Shown here: piece after piece, positions 10,420-22,003 of the stretch
Layout: the number at the start of each line of letters is the position of its first letter
Numbering within the stretch: the first letter of the stretch is position 1
Origin: Arsenophonus sp052401645
Lineage (GTDB): Bacteria; Pseudomonadota; Gammaproteobacteria; Enterobacterales; Enterobacteriaceae
DNA: 64,000 nt
Assembly: GCA_052401645.1 (NCBI GenBank)
Contig: CP198939.1
Coordinates: 1,922,001-1,986,000 of the forward strand
Direction of reading: 5' to 3'
Notes under the pieces: generated by a model
Told to the model about the DNA's origin: nothing
The model's database searches: none
Seen by the model: the letters and a program-made list of their open reading frames with translations, nothing else
Made by a program: the position numbers and the translations under genes

Positions 10420-10950
10420 TTAACCACGCTTACGTTCATATGCAGAACTCTTATCTAGTATTATTTCTCTATTTTGTAGAGACATAACCATCGGAGCAAA
10501 TTCTTTCATAACAAGTCGATAAACATCGCGTTTAAAAAATATAACTTGACGAATAGGATACCAATAACTTACCCAACGCCATCTATCAAATTCAGGCGTT
10601 TTACTTATTTTCATATTAATATTTTTCTCATTACAAATCAATTGTAACAAAAACCAGCGTTGTTTTTGCCCAATACAAACTGGTTTTATATCCCAACGTA
10701 CAAATTGTTTTGGTAATTTATAACGCAACCAATTTCTGGTAGATGTTAATATTTTAACATCTTTAGAATCTAATCCAATTTCTTCGAACAATTCCCGATA
10801 CATTGTTTGCTTTAGCGATTCTTCAGGATTAATACCACCTTGAGGGAACTGCCATGAATGCTGTCCAGATCGGCGAGCCAATAATAACTGACCTTGCTGA
10901 TTACAAATCACAATTCCTACATTTAGGCGGTAGCCATCATTGTCAAGCAT
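10420..10950 (-). CDS. rppH: RNA pyrophosphohydrolase
   Basis: Nudix hydrolase that removes pyrophosphate from the 5' end of primary transcripts and so starts RNase E-dependent mRNA decay. At 176 residues it has exactly the E. coli length. The Nudix box spans about 38-60: Gly38, Glu44, Arg52-Glu53, Glu56-Glu57 and Gly59-Leu60. The start ATG at 10950-10948 follows GAGG at a good distance. In E. coli ptsP sits between rppH and lgt; here only 247 bases remain, so that gene was removed by deletion and not left as a relic. It diverges from the thiamine importer operon. Confidence 0.97.
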   Translation of the reverse strand: MLDNDGYRLNVGIVICNQQGQLLLARRSGQHSWQFPQGGINPEESLKQTMYRELFEEIGLDSKDVKILTSTRNWLRYKLPKQFVRWDIKPVCIGQKQRWFLLQLICNEKNINMKISKTPEFDRWRWVSYWYPIRQVIFFKRDVYRLVMKEFAPMVMSLQNREIILDKSSAYERKRG

Positions 10951-11268
10951 CTAACTACCTCATTAAAAATTTGAAAGATAGTTTACTATTTCATAGTATT
11001 CTGTATTGTAAACCTTTATTAAATATACTATTTGTAATTATAAGATAAAACCTTATAATAATATTATCTTAATATAATGATAGTTAATCATAAATTTCAT
11101 TAATAATTAGATAAGAAAACTAGGTTAATTTTATAAAATTGATATAAATATAAAGATCTTTACCCACTTTAAAATCATTTATTCATAAATGAAATATCTT
11201 TATTATTTTATATTTTCAAATCATATAGTATTATTTTTTATTTAATTGTATATGTGGAGAAATAACTA
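10951..11268. other. Divergent intergenic region rppH / thiB
   Basis: This 318-base region must hold promoters for both sides. The Shine-Dalgarno GGAGA for thiB ends at 11260. The conserved TPP-riboswitch boxes that precede thiBPQ in E. coli (CTGAGA and the GAACCTGAT core) are not present. A ten-base palindrome AAAGATCTTT is at 11152-11161. No convincing promoter can be singled out. Confidence 0.5.
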
Positions 11269-12269
11269 TTGAAGAATATATTACTGAAAATTATTAGTTT
11301 TATCTTAATTTATTATCCATTTTTTTTTTAGATGCAAAACCTATATTAACTATTTACACTCATGATTCATTTATTGCAGACTGGGGGCCAGGTCCTATAA
11401 TAAAACGTTCTTTTGAAAAAATATGTAAATGTAAACTAAAGTTAATTAGCTTAAATGATGGAGTAATGTTATTAAACCGACTCAGAATGGAAGGGAAAAA
11501 TAGTCCAGCTGATATTGTTCTCGGACTTGATAATAACTTAATTGATATGGCAAAGAAAACTGGATTATTTATTAATAGTAAAATCAATATAAGTCAACTT
11601 AATTTACCTATAAAATGGGAAGATACTATTTTTATTCCATATAATTACGGTTATTTTGCTTTTATCTATGATAAAAGAAGAATTAATAAAATACCTAAAA
11701 GTTTTGATGAACTTATTAATAGTTTACAACCTTTGAAAATTATTTATCAAGATCCACGTACTAGTACACCAGGTTTAGGATTATTGCTTTGGATACAAAA
11801 AATTTACGGAAAAAAAAGTACAGAAGTTTGGCAAAAAATAGCTAAAAAAACCGTAACCGTCACAAAGGGATGGGGTGAATCATATGGATTATTCTTGAAA
11901 GGTGAAAGTGATTTTGTACTGAGTTACAGCTCTTCACCAGCTTTTCATCTTTTAAATGATAAAAAAAATAATTATGCTGCAGCATTATTTGATGATGGTC
12001 ATTATATTCAAGTTGAAGTAGCAGCACAATTAGCAACTAGTAAACAACCTGAAATAGCTCAACAATTTATACAATTTATGCTATCATCAAAATTTCAAGA
12101 AACATTACCAATAACAAATTGGATGTATCCAGTAATTAATATACCATTACCTAATATTTATAAAAAAATACCACTACCAAAAAAAACATTACAATTTAAT
12201 TCAGAAGATATTACTCAATATCGTAATCAATGGATTTATTTATGGCAAAATGCTGTCATAAACCAATAG
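11269..12269 (+). CDS. thiB: Thiamine-binding periplasmic protein, frame broken in a T10 tract
   Basis: Periplasmic receptor of the ThiBPQ ABC importer for thiamine and its phosphates. From DAKPILTIYTHDSF at 11331 the reading frame matches mature E. coli ThiB to the end. The signal peptide is found upstream in another frame: a TTG start at 11269 with GGAGA before it, then KNILLKIISFILIYY, a good hydrophobic core. The two frames meet in a run of ten T (11320-11329). With eleven T the protein would read through as one piece of 333 residues (E. coli 327). As written, translation from the TTG stops at TAG 11329-11331. RNA polymerase slippage on the tract could make full-length protein; a start inside the mature part would give an unexported product. 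The stop is TAG, overlapping thiP by 28 bases. Confidence 0.85.
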
Positions 12270-13850
12270 GAAGTTCACTTTGGCCTGGTATATTCGTATC
12301 ATTCTTGTTGATCACCATTATTGTAGTAACTTTTAGTACTTTATGGTTATATTCACCTCGAATAATTTGGCGAAAATTTTTTAATGATAGTTATTTGTGG
12401 CACGTCATTATCTTTACATTTTGGCAAGCATTGTTATCTACTTTATTATCTGTTATCCCTGCGATATTTATAGCTAAATCTCTTTTCCGACGCGATTTTC
12501 CAGGACGTATACTATTTTTACGATTATGTTCAATGATATTAGTATTGCCAACATTAATTGTTATTTTAGGTATATTGACAGTTTATGGTCGGATGGGGTG
12601 GATATCTCAATTTTTTCAGTTGTTCGATACTAATTATCAATTCACTCCTTATGGTTTAAAAGGTATATTACTAACACATATTTTTTTTAATTTACCATTA
12701 GCTATCCGGATGTTATTGTTATCGTTAGAAAGTATTGCTGTTGAGCAACGCCAACTTGCAGTACAATTAGGAATAAATCAATGGCAATATTTTTGTATTG
12801 TTGAATGGCCTTATCTTATTCGTCAAATTTTATCAACATCTTCTCTTATTTTTATTCTTTGTTTTACTAGTTTTACCACTACTCTTGTTCTTGGTGGAGG
12901 ACCCTGACACAACGACAATTGAACTAGCAATTTATCAATCATTAAATTATGATTTTGATTTAAATAAAGCAGCATTACTTGCATTGATTCAACTTTTTTG
13001 CTGCTTAGCATTAGTACTATTAAGTAAAAAATTAAATGTAATTTTTTACTTTAGCACTAATCGTCAATTTAGATGGAAAAATCAAGATGATGATAATCGA
13101 TGGTGTAAGTTGTTGGATATTATATTAATTAGCATTACAATATTTTTTTTAATCTTACCTTTATTAGCGATAATTATTAATGGTTTAAACTTAAGACTAC
13201 TCAATGCGTTACGAGAACCATATTTATGGAAAATATTTATTAATTCTATTTTTATTGCTATTAGTGCTGGTGTGATTTGTATTATTCTTACTATGATGCT
13301 GATTTGGAGTGGGCGCGAATTGCAATTTCGACAATCAATACTACTACATAGAACTCTTGAATTAAGTACATTATTAATACTTTCTATGCCAGGTATAGTC
13401 TTAGCAACTGGTTTATTTTTATTATTAAATAATACTATTGATTTAATAGATTATTCACCTTATAGTCTAATTATATTAATGAATGCTTTAATGGCTATTC
13501 CTTATGCTTTTAAAATATTAGAATATCCGATGTACGATTTATTTGAACGCTATAATTTATTGTGTCTTTCACTTCAAATTAAAGGTATAAATCAATTAAC
13601 TCTAATTGAATTAAAAGTTTTAAAAAGCGAAATAGGACAAGCATTCGCTTTTGCTTGTATATTATCAATAGGTGATTTTAGTATCATATCACTATTTGGT
13701 AATGAAAACTTCCGTACTTTATCTTATTATCTTTATCACCAATTAAATTCTTACAATAATAATAATGCAGCAGTTACAGCACTGTTATTATTGTTACTTT
13801 GTTTTGGCTTATTTAGTTTATTCGAGTATTTATCAGGAAAAAAAACATGA
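12242..13850 (+). CDS. thiP: Thiamine ABC transporter permease, requires +1 frameshift at CCC-TGA
   Basis: Inner-membrane permease of the ThiBPQ importer; it is a fused two-half permease of the ThiP/SfuB family, E. coli length 536. The first part (12242-12907, starting MAKCCHKPIG) ends ...LVLGGGP followed by TGA. The second part continues in the +1 frame as DTTTIELAIYQSL and matches E. coli GGGPQATTIELAIYQAL without any gap. One +1 step from CCC (12902-12904) to CCT gives 535 residues. The downstream frame is open for 314 codons with membrane segments and the second permease signature region (FACILSIGDFSIISLFGN), so selection still acts on it. The site is GGTGGAGGACCCTGAC at 12893-12908, nearly the same as in dnaG. 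The start overlaps thiB as in E. coli, and the final TGA overlaps the thiQ start. Confidence 0.88.
12893..12908 (+). promoter_or_regulatory. Putative +1 frameshift site in thiP
   Basis: GGTGGAGGACCCTGAC: a perfect Shine-Dalgarno-like GGAGG (12896-12900), one base, then CCC in the zero frame, the stop TGA and a following C. UGA followed by C is the weakest termination context, and CCC can re-pair to CCU after a +1 step. The layout parallels prfB (SD-like, short spacer, CUU UGA C). That it works as a frameshift site is inference. Confidence 0.6.
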
Positions 13851-14548
13851 TTAAATTAGATCATCTTCTCTATTGTTATAAACATTTTAAAATGCAGTTT
13901 AATTTTCATATAAATAAAGCAGAGAAGGTTGCTATACTAGGACCTAGCGGTGCAGGAAAGAGTACTTTATTAAATTTAATTGCAGGATTTCAATATCCGG
14001 AAAAGGGTGAAATATGGCTAAATAATAAAAATCATACAACCACTCCACCTATAAAACGTCCAGTTACAATTCTTTTTCAAGAAAATAATTTGTTTTCTCA
14101 TTTAACTGTTTGGCAAAACATTGCATTAGGTATTTCAGCAAATTTACGTTTAAAAAAACCTCAATATCATTTGATAAACCAGATCATAGAACAAGTATCT
14201 CTTGAAAATTGTATAACTAATTTACCTTCTCAAATATCTGGTGGTCAACGCCAACGTACTGCATTAGCACGTTGTTTAATTCGTCAAAAACCAATTTTAT
14301 TGTTAGATGAAGCATTTTCTGCTTTTGATCCAGTATTACGTAATGAAATGTTGATATTACTTAAACAAGTATGCAATGAACGTCAATTAACATTACTAAT
14401 TATTTCCCATAATTTAGAACATGTTAGTCAAATAGCAAGTCGATCTATTGTTATAGTAAATGGAAGAATTACTTATAATGACCAACTATGTAAACTGATT
14501 GATGGATCAATTCCAGCTAGCATATTATTTGGTATATCTAATTCCTAA
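13847..14548 (+). CDS. thiQ: Thiamine ABC transporter ATP-binding protein
   Basis: ATPase of the ThiBPQ importer, on the cytoplasmic face of the inner membrane. The 233-residue product (E. coli 232) has Walker A GPSGAGKST at 32-40, the Q loop LFQENN near 77-82, the signature SGGQRQR at 131-137, Walker B with DEAFSAFDP at 154-162 and the switch histidine in IISH. The start overlaps the thiP stop (ATGA), so its translation is coupled to ribosomes that reach the end of thiP, that is, those that have passed the frameshift. This is an extra hint that thiP is read through. Ends in TAA; no clear terminator follows. Confidence 0.97.
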   Translation: MIKLDHLLYCYKHFKMQFNFHINKAEKVAILGPSGAGKSTLLNLIAGFQYPEKGEIWLNNKNHTTTPPIKRPVTILFQENNLFSHLTVWQNIALGISANLRLKKPQYHLINQIIEQVSLENCITNLPSQISGGQRQRTALARCLIRQKPILLLDEAFSAFDPVLRNEMLILLKQVCNERQLTLLIISHNLEHVSQIASRSIVIVNGRITYNDQLCKLIDGSIPASILFGISNS

Positions 14549-16063
14549 TATTGCTTATTAAAATATAAGTTAAAATATTAACTTTTTAACTATATTTAAT
14601 CTATTATAAGATATTTCATATAATTTTATTAAGTATATATTAATTTATCGTCTTTATTTCAAAACGATTTTAATATTGAAAAGAAAAATTTTTAAAAAAA
14701 AATCTTATTATTAATAAAATTAAATATTTATTATACAAATATTTAATAAATTATTTAATTTAATAAAAATTTAATATATAAATTAAATTAGTTTATTATA
14801 TAGATATAATATTTAGGTTTAAGATAAAATTATTACTAATATGAATTCTTAATTTCACCAATTATATATATTAATATATTAAAATTAATACATGTGAAAC
14901 TGAATTTTATTTTATATATAAAATATATATTATTAATAATTCTTTTAAAAAATAAATAATAATTTTACTTATATAGAATATTTATCTATTATTTTTTATA
15001 AAATCTTAAAATAAATTTATATTAATTCAAATAAATATTTTTTAACAATATGTTGTTCTTAAGAAAGATATTTATTGACTACTTATCAGATTATTTGTAA
15101 TTTTTTTTATACAAACTATAGTTTATTTTTAGTTTAATTTTATTAAAAAAATTAAAATTAATAAAATATTTCATAGCTATAACTAATACTAAAATTATTG
15201 ATAAATTTTATTTCAATATCAATATATTATAATTAATATTTTTTAAAAAAAAGAAATAATTAATTCTTTAATATTAGTTAAAATATTAGTTTAACTTATT
15301 ATATTAATCTTTGTTAGATTAAATAATTAATAGATATTTTCAATAAAATAAAGATATTTATTTATAATAAAATTATATAAATTTATTTATTTATTTTATT
15401 TTATAAATATTTAATTATAAGATAATAAGAAAATAATATATTGTTTTAATAATAATATAATAACATTAAAAAATTACTTTCATAAATAATTATTATATTT
15501 AATAATCTAAAATCATTAAAAAATATTATTTTATTATTGATATAATTATCTTAATTTAAAATAATTAACTTATATTCTATAAATATATGAATAAATTAGC
15601 TAAAATTTAGATAATTACTCTTAATTAATTATTTATAAAATAACAAAAAAATAAAATTTAGATTTTATATTATAATCTTAGTAAGACTACTAACAATAAT
15701 ATAATTATATTATTTTCATTATTAGAAAAAAATCGTCATTTATTTTTAATAAAAATAAGATAATCTATATGCATTATTATAATAAAATACAAACTCATCA
15801 ATATTCACATATGAATATTTATAATTGATAGTTTATAGTATAAAATAAAACTATAAAATACTTTATTTTACTATTAGAACTCATATAAATTTAAGAAAGA
15901 AATTAATATTTAAAAAATATATTTTGATAACAAATTAAGATTTGATTAATCATTTAGTAGATTTTAACAAAAACTTAATAAATATTACAATATTTCATAT
16001 GATCTATTACCTATATTTTTATTATAAAATCACTATTCAATCATAAAATTAACAAATTAATAA

Positions 16064-16101
16064 AATATCAAATTAATTTAATTTTAAATTAATTTGATAT
16101 T
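16064..16101. repeat. 17-bp AT-rich inverted repeat
   Basis: Arms 16064-16080 and 16085-16101 pair perfectly around ATTT. It contains a single G or C per arm, so chance in this composition is possible though 17 bp is long. Confidence 0.3.
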
Positions 16102-17325
16102 ATTTATTAAGTGAAGAAATTTTATAACCAAATTAATTTCATTAATAATGATTTTGATTAAGAAAATTATTAATAAATATTGATAATAATTCATTAATGA
16201 TTTTACTTGTAAAGTAATTAACAAATTCAGATTAATTCAATGTAAATATATAAAATAAAAATTAATTAATTAAGTAAAATACTAAATTATTTTAGCTTAT
16301 ATTTTTATATAAAATAGTTTTGATAAAAAACAATAATATAAAATGCTTAGAGTTATTTTGAAATAAATTAGCTTATTACTTGTATTTTTTTATTAATTTC
16401 AATCAATTTTAATAAAAACCACTATTTAATAATCTATTTAAAACTAATTTTAATATTTTAACTATAAATAGCTTATTATGAATTATTATTTTTTTAGTAA
16501 AATACTTATATAACTAAGGTATTAGTATAGTTAAGTGTTTTATAATTTAAATTACTGGTATATTTATATATAAAAGATTAGTTATTATTGGATAATAGAT
16601 TTTTTCTATCGAATACCACAAATAAATTCATAAAAATAAGGATATAAAGTATAATTTAATCGAATTTTATTTTAAATTAATTAATTCTTATTACATCAGT
16701 TAGTAACTTATTAAAAAGAAAATCTTCTATTCCCATTATTTTTTAATCGAAAGTATTTTTCCATTAAGTTTGTTTGTTAATAAAGATAATTAGAATAATC
16801 ATTCTAAATAAAAATTAATTATTATTTAAACTTAAATATTAAAAATTATATGTTACTTTATTTTAAAAATTATGTTTAGATAATAAATATCTAATTTATC
16901 AAATAATATTTAGTTATGTTTAACTTATTTTTTAATCTTAATTTACTTAATAAAATAATTTTTATTTCTATCATAATTTTTATCAATATTTTAATATTTA
17001 AAATAAAAATATTTTATAATTGAAAGTTTTACTAAAATTATTTAACTTATATTGATTTTAATATAAGTTAATATCATTAATTATAGTATCAAATTAAGTA
17101 TATCATTTATTATAAGTAATATCAATAAAATTAATTAAGAATTTAATTTAATTTAATTTAATATATTACTGATAATTTAAAGAATTTCTTTAAGTTCTAT
17201 ATAATAGATATTATCACTAATTTAAAATAAAAACTTTATTACTATAAAATTTATATTAAAATATCTTTATATCTAGTTTTTAATCTTTTTTAAAATAATC
17301 ATGAAATTATTTTTAATTTCAAATT

Positions 17326-17355
17326 AAAAACTTTTTATATAAAAAGTTTTTTTAT
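17326..17355. terminator. Hairpin followed by T tract
   Basis: Arms AAAAACTTTTT (17326-17336) and its complement (17341-17351) flank a four-base loop, with extra T after the stem on the plus strand. It looks like a weak rho-independent terminator, with no gene left to terminate. Confidence 0.3.
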
Positions 17356-18578
17356 TAACTATAAATAGTTATTTATAATAATATTTATTATATTATTTCT
17401 GATAAAAATTAAAAGTTATTTATATTATAACTAATAAAAAAAATAAAACATTATTAATCAATAATTTACTTTATATAATTAAAATATATTCAATAAAATA
17501 AAAATTAATTACTTTTTGAGACTACCAATATTAATTAATATTATATTCCAATTTTAAAAATATAATTTTACTAAACTAGATTAAATTTAAGATTTAAAAT
17601 CTTCATAATATGATATCATTAACTATAATGATAGTAATAAATTAATAAATATAATCAAAAAATATACACGATATATTAAAGCTTTTTTTTAAACTAATAT
17701 AGAAAAAATAAATATGGCGATCGTAAAATATAAAGATAAATTAAACTATATAAAATATTTTATTAAAATTTTATGAAATATAAAGATTGAAGTTTTATTA
17801 ATTTATTATTATCTATAATAAATTAAGTGATATTAAATATAAATAAAAAACTATTATTAATATTTATTAATTTAATTATAAATTATAACCACTATATATA
17901 TAGAAAATTACTACTTATCTAATATTTTAAGATTATTTTTAAACAACTGATTTTATTTAAAATAAAACCTAAATAAAATTACATATCTATGTAATTTTAT
18001 CAAAAGATAAAAATATATTATTAACAATACATTTAGTACACCATTACAACTATTGATAACAAGTAATTAATCTTAAGATTAATATCTTATGATTATTATT
18101 AAAATGATCTTAAAAGCAATAAATATACTTATAAAATCTGAAAAATAAAATAAACTAAATTATGATTGTGATCCTTAATAAAAGCATAAAAGTAAAAAAT
18201 TTTTTTTTATAAAAGAAAATACTAAAAAACTATTAAATAAAGTTTTTATATTCATTGATAACAAAAAATCATTTATAAACCTATATAATATGTAATTAAC
18301 TAAATTTTGTATTAAATGAAAATATGTTTATGCTTAATATAAGAATAGATTTTATATATTTATTTATTTCATGAAAATATAAGATTGAATTTATAATAAA
18401 TTTTATGTTTATCAAAAAATGATAATGTATTTTATATTACGTCCATAATTAATAGAGAAAATCCTTATATTTCTCATAAATAATCTATGAATTATCTATT
18501 TATATTTTTAATTTATAAAATATTTTTAATTAATAATAATTTATTTTAATCAATACTTATATTTTAATTTATTTAAAT

Positions 18579-19392
18579 TGATGTTCTTTTTTAATTAAAT
18601 CGTAAGCTGCTTGAATTGATTGTGTTTTTTTTTAGAAATTTCTATTATTTCTTTTGATAATCCTTTAGCAACTAATTTATCTGGATGATGTTTAGCCATT
18701 AATTTAAGATAAGCATGTTTAATTTTAATTTTTTCATCATTAAATTTAACACCTAACATCTTATAAGCATCATCTAATTTTAGTTCTTGAGTAGTATGAG
18801 CATACAAATTTGAATTATAATAATATTTATTATTATAGTTAAACTCTTGATTACTATTAATCATATCCAAAAATTTCTTAAATTTTAAAAGTGGAATATC
18901 TAGCTCTTCTGCAATGATAAACAGTACTTTTTCTTCATATGGATGTAAATTATTATCAGCAAAAGCAGCTTGTATTTGAATTTCTATAAATGTCTGAATA
19001 AGATCAAATCGATAAAAATAAGTTCGACGTAATTTTCTTATCGTTTCTCTTAATAAAAAATCTCTTTCTTTACCTTTTTTAAAAGCATTTTTAGCTAAAA
19101 TCCTATCATTACCATACAAGCGCATTCTATCCATCAAATCTGTTGCTAATTTAATATCAACTTCAGTAATTTTACCTTTTGCTTTAGTTAAATGACCTAA
19201 AATCTGAAATGTACTAATAAAAAAAAATGCATGTTTACTTAATCTTAGTTCATCACTTATTTTTTCTAATTTTTTAAACTCAAGTGCTTTATCATATATA
19301 TAACCAATAATAAAACCAATGATAACACCCCAGATGTGAGTACCAGATATAATCCCAAATATAACACCAATTATTTTTCCGAAATACTGCAT
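18579..19392 (-). CDS. djlA: Co-chaperone DjlA, C terminus frameshifted in an A9 tract
   Basis: Membrane-anchored DnaJ-like co-chaperone of DnaK. The N terminus MQYFGKIIGVIFGIISG with its glycine-rich membrane segment matches E. coli MQYWGKIIG. The cytoplasmic TerB-like middle and the J domain (LGVKFNDEKIKIKHAYLKLMAKHHPDKLVAKG) are intact, with the HPD motif present. After EIIEISKKK the zero frame ends early as HNQFKQLTI at a stop at 18595-18597. One more A in the nine-A run (18625-18633 on the plus strand) would give KKTQSIQAAYDLIKKEHQFK and the normal end, with a stop at 18581-18579 (E. coli ends QEIQQAYELIKQQKGFK). Only the last helix of the J domain is affected. RNA polymerase slippage on the A tract is a plausible rescue. 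Confidence 0.85.
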
Positions 19393-19570
19393 AAATTTAT
19401 TAATTCCAAAATGTCATGAGTATAATTTTGCATTATCATACTATTCATTCTATTCTATCTTTAATAACTTTAATATAGTTAATAGTCTTATATGTACAAT
19501 ATTTGTTAAATTAGTTAATTTATTTAACCTTTATATACGCAATAACATTAATAAAGGAACTACATAAAGA

Positions 19571-21922
19571 ATGAAAAAAAATTTTTTTTTAACACTGCTG
19601 GTTACTATATTTTATATAATTATTAATACTAAAAAAGCGTATTCTAATTTAACAGAGCAAGAACAATGTATGCTATTAATACCGATGTATATTAAACCAA
19701 TCATTAACGCTAATCAAAATAATACATCTATCTATATCACCTCAAAAAATATGGTTAGTGAATATCCTTATTTTATGAAGTATAGTGGCAATGTAAATAT
19801 TCAATACGGCAATCAAACTATTACAGCCAATGAAGTTGAATTAATCCAAAAAAAGATTAGAAATAAAAAATCATTACGTACAATAATAGCAACTGGAAAT
19901 ATACATTATAGTGATCAAAAAATAAGCTTAAATGGTCAAAAAGCATGGTTAAATATAAATAATAAAGATGCTGATATAGAAAAAGCTAACTATTTTATAT
20001 TTGGAGGCTATGGTCGCGGTTATGCGAATAAAATAAAATTACGAGATAAAAATCGATATACTATTTTAGAAAAAGGCATGTTTACTACTTGCCATACAAA
20101 TAATAATATCTGGAGCATTGTTGGTTCAAAAGTTATTTTAGATCATGAAAAAGAAGTTAGTGAAATATGGAATGCTCAATTTCGTATTGCTAATATACCA
20201 ATTTTTTATAGTCCTTATTTAAAATTACCAATTGGAAATAAACGTCGCTCCGGTTTACTATTACCTAATGTTAATTACTCTAAAATTTCAGGATTAAACT
20301 TTGAATTGCCTTTTTATTGGAATATTGCTCATAATTACGACTTAACTATTACGCCACAATTTATAAGTTCTCGTGGATTAAAAATAAATAATGAATTTCG
20401 TTATATTACTATCACTGGATCTGGTATCATTGTTATTGATTGGCTAAAAAATGACCGAAATTATTTTAAAGATAAAAATAGCGAAAAGTATCTAATTCGT
20501 GGTAACAATGATAGATGGCTTTTATATTGGGATCATTCTAGTATTCTTAATAAAGTATTTCGTTTTAATATTAATTATAAGAAAGTAAGTGATTCAGAAT
20601 ATTTTACTGATTTTACTTCTAAATATGGTAATAGTACTGACGAATATACTATCCAAAAATTTAGTATAGGATATACAAAGCATAACTGGAATTTAATATT
20701 AACACATAAACAATTTCAAGTTTTTTTTAATTCATCCAATACCGAAGTTTATAAAATTAAACCACAATTAGATATTAATTTTTATAAGAATAACATTGGA
20801 CCATTTGATTTTAAAACTTATGTACAAATATCACGTATTACTAGTACTGGAAACAATAATCCTGATGTTATACGGTTACATATCCAACCAGAACTAAATA
20901 TGCAATTATCTAATAATTTATCAAATATGATTAATACATTAAAACTAATGGCAACTTATTATAATCATAATGTTCCAATAAATACATCTAATAAAAAATT
21001 TAAAAAACAAGTTATTCGTATTTTACCATTATTAAGCTCTAATATAAAATTTCATTTTAAAAATAATTTATTGGCAAATAGTAATTTCATACAAATACTT
21101 GAACCTTGGGTTCAATATCTTTATATACCTTACAGTAATCAAAATAACATTAATAATTATGACTCATCATTATTGAAAGTTGATTATAACGGCTTATTCC
21201 GTGAATATATATATAGCGGGATAGATCGTATTGCTTCTTCTAATCAATTGTCTATAGGTATTTCTATGCGCATTTATGATAAAACATTAATTGAACGCTT
21301 TAATTTTTCTATCGGACAAATATATTACTTTAAGTATCCAAGAACTAGTAACTCTGATTTACCTATTAAAAATCAAAGTGATACTGGAATATTATTATGT
21401 TCTGGTGAGACTTACTTAAGATTAACGGATAAATTAGGATTGCATGGTAAACTCCAATATGATAAACGTTTTGCTTATAGAACTATTGGTAATTTAGCAA
21501 CAGAATATCGTTTGGATTCTGATAGATTTTTTCAACTAAACTATCGTTTTGTTCATCTTCCTTATATTAAAGAATCTATTAAAAATTCTATAAATATTCA
21601 AAAAGAAATTTCACAAATAGGGACAATAGTAAATTGGCCATTAGGTAACAATTGGAAATTCATTGGTTCATATTATCATGATATGAAAAAAAAACAACCT
21701 GTAAGTAGACTAATTGGTTTACAGTATAGCACTTGTTGTTGGTCTATTAATATATCCTATGAACGTAAAATTATAGGTTGGCAACAATTAAAATTTATTA
21801 GTGATTATGATAACCAATTATCAATTAATATGGAACTAAAAGGTTTAAATAATCACCATAATTTCGGAAGTAAAAATATAATTACTAATAATATTTTACC
21901 ATATCATCAAAGAACCTTCTAA
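19571..21922 (+). CDS. lptD: LPS-assembly protein LptD
   Basis: Outer-membrane beta-barrel that, with LptE, inserts lipopolysaccharide into the outer leaflet. 783 residues (E. coli 784). After a signal peptide come the periplasmic jellyroll (OstA-like) domain and the barrel. All four cysteines of the two interdomain disulfides are present: Cys33, Cys174, Cys722 and Cys723. Conserved blocks include IWNAQFRIANIPIFYSPYL and RRSGLLLPN. This implies oxidative folding (DsbA) and LPS are retained. The gene begins with A8 directly followed by T9, a slippage-prone start. It diverges from djlA, and surA follows 81 bases later, the classical lptD-surA-pdxA-rsmA operon. Confidence 0.97.
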   Translation: MKKNFFLTLLVTIFYIIINTKKAYSNLTEQEQCMLLIPMYIKPIINANQNNTSIYITSKNMVSEYPYFMKYSGNVNIQYGNQTITANEVELIQKKIRNKKSLRTIIATGNIHYSDQKISLNGQKAWLNINNKDADIEKANYFIFGGYGRGYANKIKLRDKNRYTILEKGMFTTCHTNNNIWSIVGSKVILDHEKEVSEIWNAQFRIANIPIFYSPYLKLPIGNKRRSGLLLPNVNYSKISGLNFELPFYWNIAHNYDLTITPQFISSRGLKINNEFRYITITGSGIIVIDWLKNDRNYFKDKNSEKYLIRGNNDRWLLYWDHSSILNKVFRFNINYKKVSDSEYFTDFTSKYGNSTDEYTIQKFSIGYTKHNWNLILTHKQFQVFFNSSNTEVYKIKPQLDINFYKNNIGPFDFKTYVQISRITSTGNNNPDVIRLHIQPELNMQLSNNLSNMINTLKLMATYYNHNVPINTSNKKFKKQVIRILPLLSSNIKFHFKNNLLANSNFIQILEPWVQYLYIPYSNQNNINNYDSSLLKVDYNGLFREYIYSGIDRIASSNQLSIGISMRIYDKTLIERFNFSIGQIYYFKYPRTSNSDLPIKNQSDTGILLCSGETYLRLTDKLGLHGKLQYDKRFAYRTIGNLATEYRLDSDRFFQLNYRFVHLPYIKESIKNSINIQKEISQIGTIVNWPLGNNWKFIGSYYHDMKKKQPVSRLIGLQYSTCCWSINISYERKIIGWQQLKFISDYDNQLSINMELKGLNNHHNFGSKNIITNNILPYHQRTF

Positions 21923-22003
21923 AAATTGATATTTTTATCTGTAAAAACAAAATATAAAATAGAATCAAAACGTAATATTATAATTAAAGAAAATGAGAAT
22001 TTT

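Larger units (their letters stand above)
14549..18578. other. Gene-free 4-kb region between thiQ and djlA
   Basis: No coding relic could be recognised. By E. coli gene order rluA and rapA (about 3.6 kb together) would lie next to djlA on the strand convergent to it, so they are the likely lost genes. Visible structure is limited to hairpins at 16064-16101 and 17326-17351. A slightly GC-richer patch ATGGCGATCGTAAAATA near 17714 could not be assigned. Confidence 0.5.

Noticed and set aside
10951..11268. TPP riboswitch before thiB
   Set aside because: None of the conserved THI-box elements was found.
12905..12907. UGA read as tryptophan (code change) instead of a frameshift
   Set aside because: Reading through UGA in the same frame gives nonsense followed quickly by another stop; homology requires a frame change. 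TGG is used for Trp throughout the window and UGA closes thiP.
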